DNA from: an uncultured Collinsella sp. | Lineage (GTDB): Bacteria; Actinomycetota; Coriobacteriia; Coriobacteriales; Coriobacteriaceae | Direction: 5' to 3' | Length of the DNA stretch: 64,000 bases | Assembly (NCBI GenBank): GCA_937923795.1 | Contig: CALDWI010000043.1 | Span: 11,005-75,004, forward strand | Shown here: piece by piece, positions 62,704-64,000 of the stretch | How positions within the stretch are numbered: position 1 is the stretch's first letter | How the letters are laid out: every line of letters starts with the position of its first letter | The notes under the pieces: generated by a model | Database searches by the model: none | What the model saw: the letters and a program-made list of their open reading frames with translations, nothing else | What the model was told of the DNA's origin: nothing | Made by a program: the position numbers and the translations under genes

Positions 62704-63135
62704 TTATTCGATGGAGATCTTCGTAACGTTCTTCTTCTCGACGATCTTGGGAACCGTAACGGTCAGGATGCCGTCAGCGTACTTAGCCGAGAGGCCCTCG
62801 CTCGAAGCGTCCTTAAGATACACGCCACGCGTCGCGCTGTACGAGCTGAACTCCTTCTGCAGGAAGTTCTTGCCCTCGTTCTCCTCGTCTTCCTCGACAT
62901 TAACGCTAATGGACAGACGGCCCTCGTTAAGCTCGACATCGATATCGTCCTTGGCGACGCCGGTCAGATAAGCCTTGACCTCATAGCCATCGCCCTTATC
63001 CTCAACGTCAACGGGGAACGCCTTAGAGGCAATCGAGCTGTTCGCTAGGTCGCTCATATCATCAAACAGATCGAACAGCGAGCTTGCAGAGGGACGAACG
63101 CCAAAAACCGAACGATAAGGAACCATGCTTGCCAT
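62704..63135 (-). CDS. Small heat shock protein, Hsp20/alpha-crystallin family
   Basis: The 143-residue protein begins MASMVPYRSVFGVRPSASSL, followed by FDLFDDMSD. The alpha-crystallin domain (about 38-135) contains KAYLTGVAKDDIDVELNEGR and the conserved LSAKYADGILTVTVPK, and the C-terminus ends KKNVTKISIE. Hsp20 proteins bind unfolded proteins as oligomers. The start at 63135 has AAAGGAG upstream. The upstream 200 bases are AT-rich; I looked for HrcA (CIRCE) and HspR (HAIR) boxes and saw neither in standard form, so its regulation is unclear. It is a single gene between convergent and divergent neighbours. Confidence 0.93.
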   Translation of the reverse strand: MASMVPYRSVFGVRPSASSLFDLFDDMSDLANSSIASKAFPVDVEDKGDGYEVKAYLTGVAKDDIDVELNEGRLSISVNVEEDEENEGKNFLQKEFSSYSATRGVYLKDASSEGLSAKYADGILTVTVPKIVEKKNVTKISIE

Positions 63136-63412
63136 GTTTACCACTCCTTTATAGGACTGCCGAGTCATCTTCCAGGTGACTGGGACTTCTTTTGACGCTC
63201 TTATATATGCCCACCCAGTGCTCATATATACATCGACTATAAAGTTTTTTGAGTCCGGTACTATAAGCATATCTAAGTGCGTATGACTCAGGTTTTAGGA
63301 AGGTTAAGGTTCTTTGAACCAGAGCTTAAATACCGAGTATGTCCCCAGCTACAAATAACAAGGGGCTTACAATGAGCGCGTACACGTTGTTGGTAACGAG
63401 CTAAAGGGCATC

Positions 63413-63880
63413 ATGGACGACCAAAACCAGAACAATATGTTTATGCCGACGCAGGGGGAAGATACTTCCACGCAGCCGCCACGGTTCCATCGCCCCCACA
63501 TCTCGCAAGAGCCCATTAATGATCCGGAGCCCGAGTATGTGACGAGAAATCGATATCAAACGCTCGAGGATGCCCAAACGGGACGTAAACATATGGGCGT
63601 CGCCTCGGGAGACCCCGTATATCTGAAAGACGCACCATTATCTAAAAACAGCGCAGCTAGTGATGAGCCGATGAAAGCATCCGCCACTCATCAACAAAGA
63701 GGTCCTCGACCAAAGCAAACCTTAACGCATTCGGCTCGTTATCTCGAGACGCCAAAACAAGGAAAATCAATCTTCGTTTCGTCAAGTAAACGACGCAAGC
63801 AACATCGACTGGCAATCCTGCTTTTGATCATTGCGGCCACAGCAGTTGCCCTTGTTATTCGTTTTATTTTCTTTAAATAA
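63413..63880 (+). CDS. C-terminal single-span membrane protein of unknown function
   Basis: This 155-residue protein is mostly hydrophilic and disordered-looking, rich in Gln, Asn, Pro and Ser (MDDQNQNNMFMPTQGEDTST), and ends in a basic patch (SSSKRRKQHRL) and one span (about 134-152, AILLLIIAATAVALVIRFIF). The tail-anchored layout puts the long part in the cytoplasm. I do not recognise the family. The ATG at 63413 has AAAGGGC upstream. The only neighbour to the right within the window is a hairpin at 63949, whose T-run is on the minus strand and so probably terminates a gene that lies beyond the window. Confidence 0.65.
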   Translation: MDDQNQNNMFMPTQGEDTSTQPPRFHRPHISQEPINDPEPEYVTRNRYQTLEDAQTGRKHMGVASGDPVYLKDAPLSKNSAASDEPMKASATHQQRGPRPKQTLTHSARYLETPKQGKSIFVSSSKRRKQHRLAILLLIIAATAVALVIRFIFFK

Positions 63881-63948
63881 AAGCTCAATACCAAAAAGAA
63901 TTAAATCGTCTGGCGTAAATGAGTTATTTATGCCCCGTAAACGCAAAA

Positions 63949-63976
63949 AAGGGGGAGGCCGCGAGGCCTCCCCCTT
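63949..63976 (-). terminator. Terminator of a minus-strand gene beyond the window's right edge
   Basis: AAGGGGGAGGCC / GGCCTCCCCCTT stem. On the minus strand TTTTGCG follows, with TTCTC on the plus side, so weaker use in the other direction is possible. Confidence 0.7.
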
Positions 63977-64000
63977 CTCAGTTCAAGCGTACGGCTCGGT

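Noticed and set aside
63136..63300. Possible HAIR or CIRCE heat-shock operator upstream of hsp20
   Set aside because: TTGAGT and ACTCAG are present but about 30 bases apart, unlike the CTTGAGT-N7-ACTCAAG layout, and no CIRCE arms are found.

Overview
The window reads as a chromosomal segment of a high-GC Gram-positive bacterium, most likely a Coriobacteriia member close to Collinsella. This is an inference from gene content and base composition; no ribosomal RNA is present to confirm it. Supporting signs are the strong purine-rich ribosome binding sites, the SipW/TasA-type surface operon with a giant InlB B-repeat protein, the KdpDE-like pair beside kup, a short SRP RNA, and many small palindromic intergenic repeats. 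Almost all genes look intact. Two are damaged: a membrane protein gene with an internal amber codon and a TetR-like gene that lacks its DNA-binding end.

Layout from left to right. 0-9.2 kb: the end of an rRNA methyltransferase gene, a KdpDE-like two-component pair beside the potassium transporter kup, a nitroreductase, and an LTA-synthase-like membrane sulfatase. 9.6-18.6 kb: a six-gene surface operon on the minus strand (sipW signal peptidase, two TasA/camelysin-like proteins, an 1835-residue InlB B-repeat protein, a third TasA-like protein, and a wall- or membrane-anchored protein). 19-25 kb: the two damaged genes, a flavodoxin-family protein, a heterodimeric ABC exporter, and the SRP RNA. 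25-32 kb: a TadA-glycerate kinase fusion, tRNA-Ser(TGA), a TetR regulator, lemA, a branched-chain aminotransferase, dedA and cysE. 32-36.5 kb: a second heterodimeric ABC exporter behind a MarR regulator. 36.5-48.4 kb: a second nitroreductase, a degenerate NtrC-type regulator beside a YeiH-type exporter, a GntR regulator, glmS facing a LacI regulator, a HAD phosphatase, larE and an EndA-type nuclease. 48.5-57.2 kb: an EF-G-like GTPase, an amino-acid ABC importer, an RNA uracil methyltransferase, a PHP phosphatase and an aminotransferase. 57.4-63.9 kb: the conserved tilS-hpt-ftsH cluster, a YycJ-like hydrolase, Hsp20 and a small membrane protein.

The most unusual content is between genes. At least five long hairpins (about 93-139 nt) fall into two classes. 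Class A (9215-9343, 9503-9631 reversed, 53251-53389) has a conserved core of about 75 nt: an inner stem with an ATTAA loop that shows compensatory changes, flanked by conserved unpaired strands. Its outer arms are almost perfectly complementary within each copy but unrelated between copies. Class B (24909-25001, 28996-29116) has the same design with a different core. I do not recognise these as a described element, although I could not search any database. Smaller palindromes that carry a GGGACAG-like core sit directly against stop codons, and a 203-bp MITE-like element lies at 28679.

Several regulatory sites can be read from the sequence: a direct-repeat operator inside the marR promoter, a near-identical palindrome upstream of both the branched-chain aminotransferase and the amino-acid ABC importer, nested palindromes between glmS and the LacI gene, and a TetR-type palindrome in front of the amber-interrupted gene.
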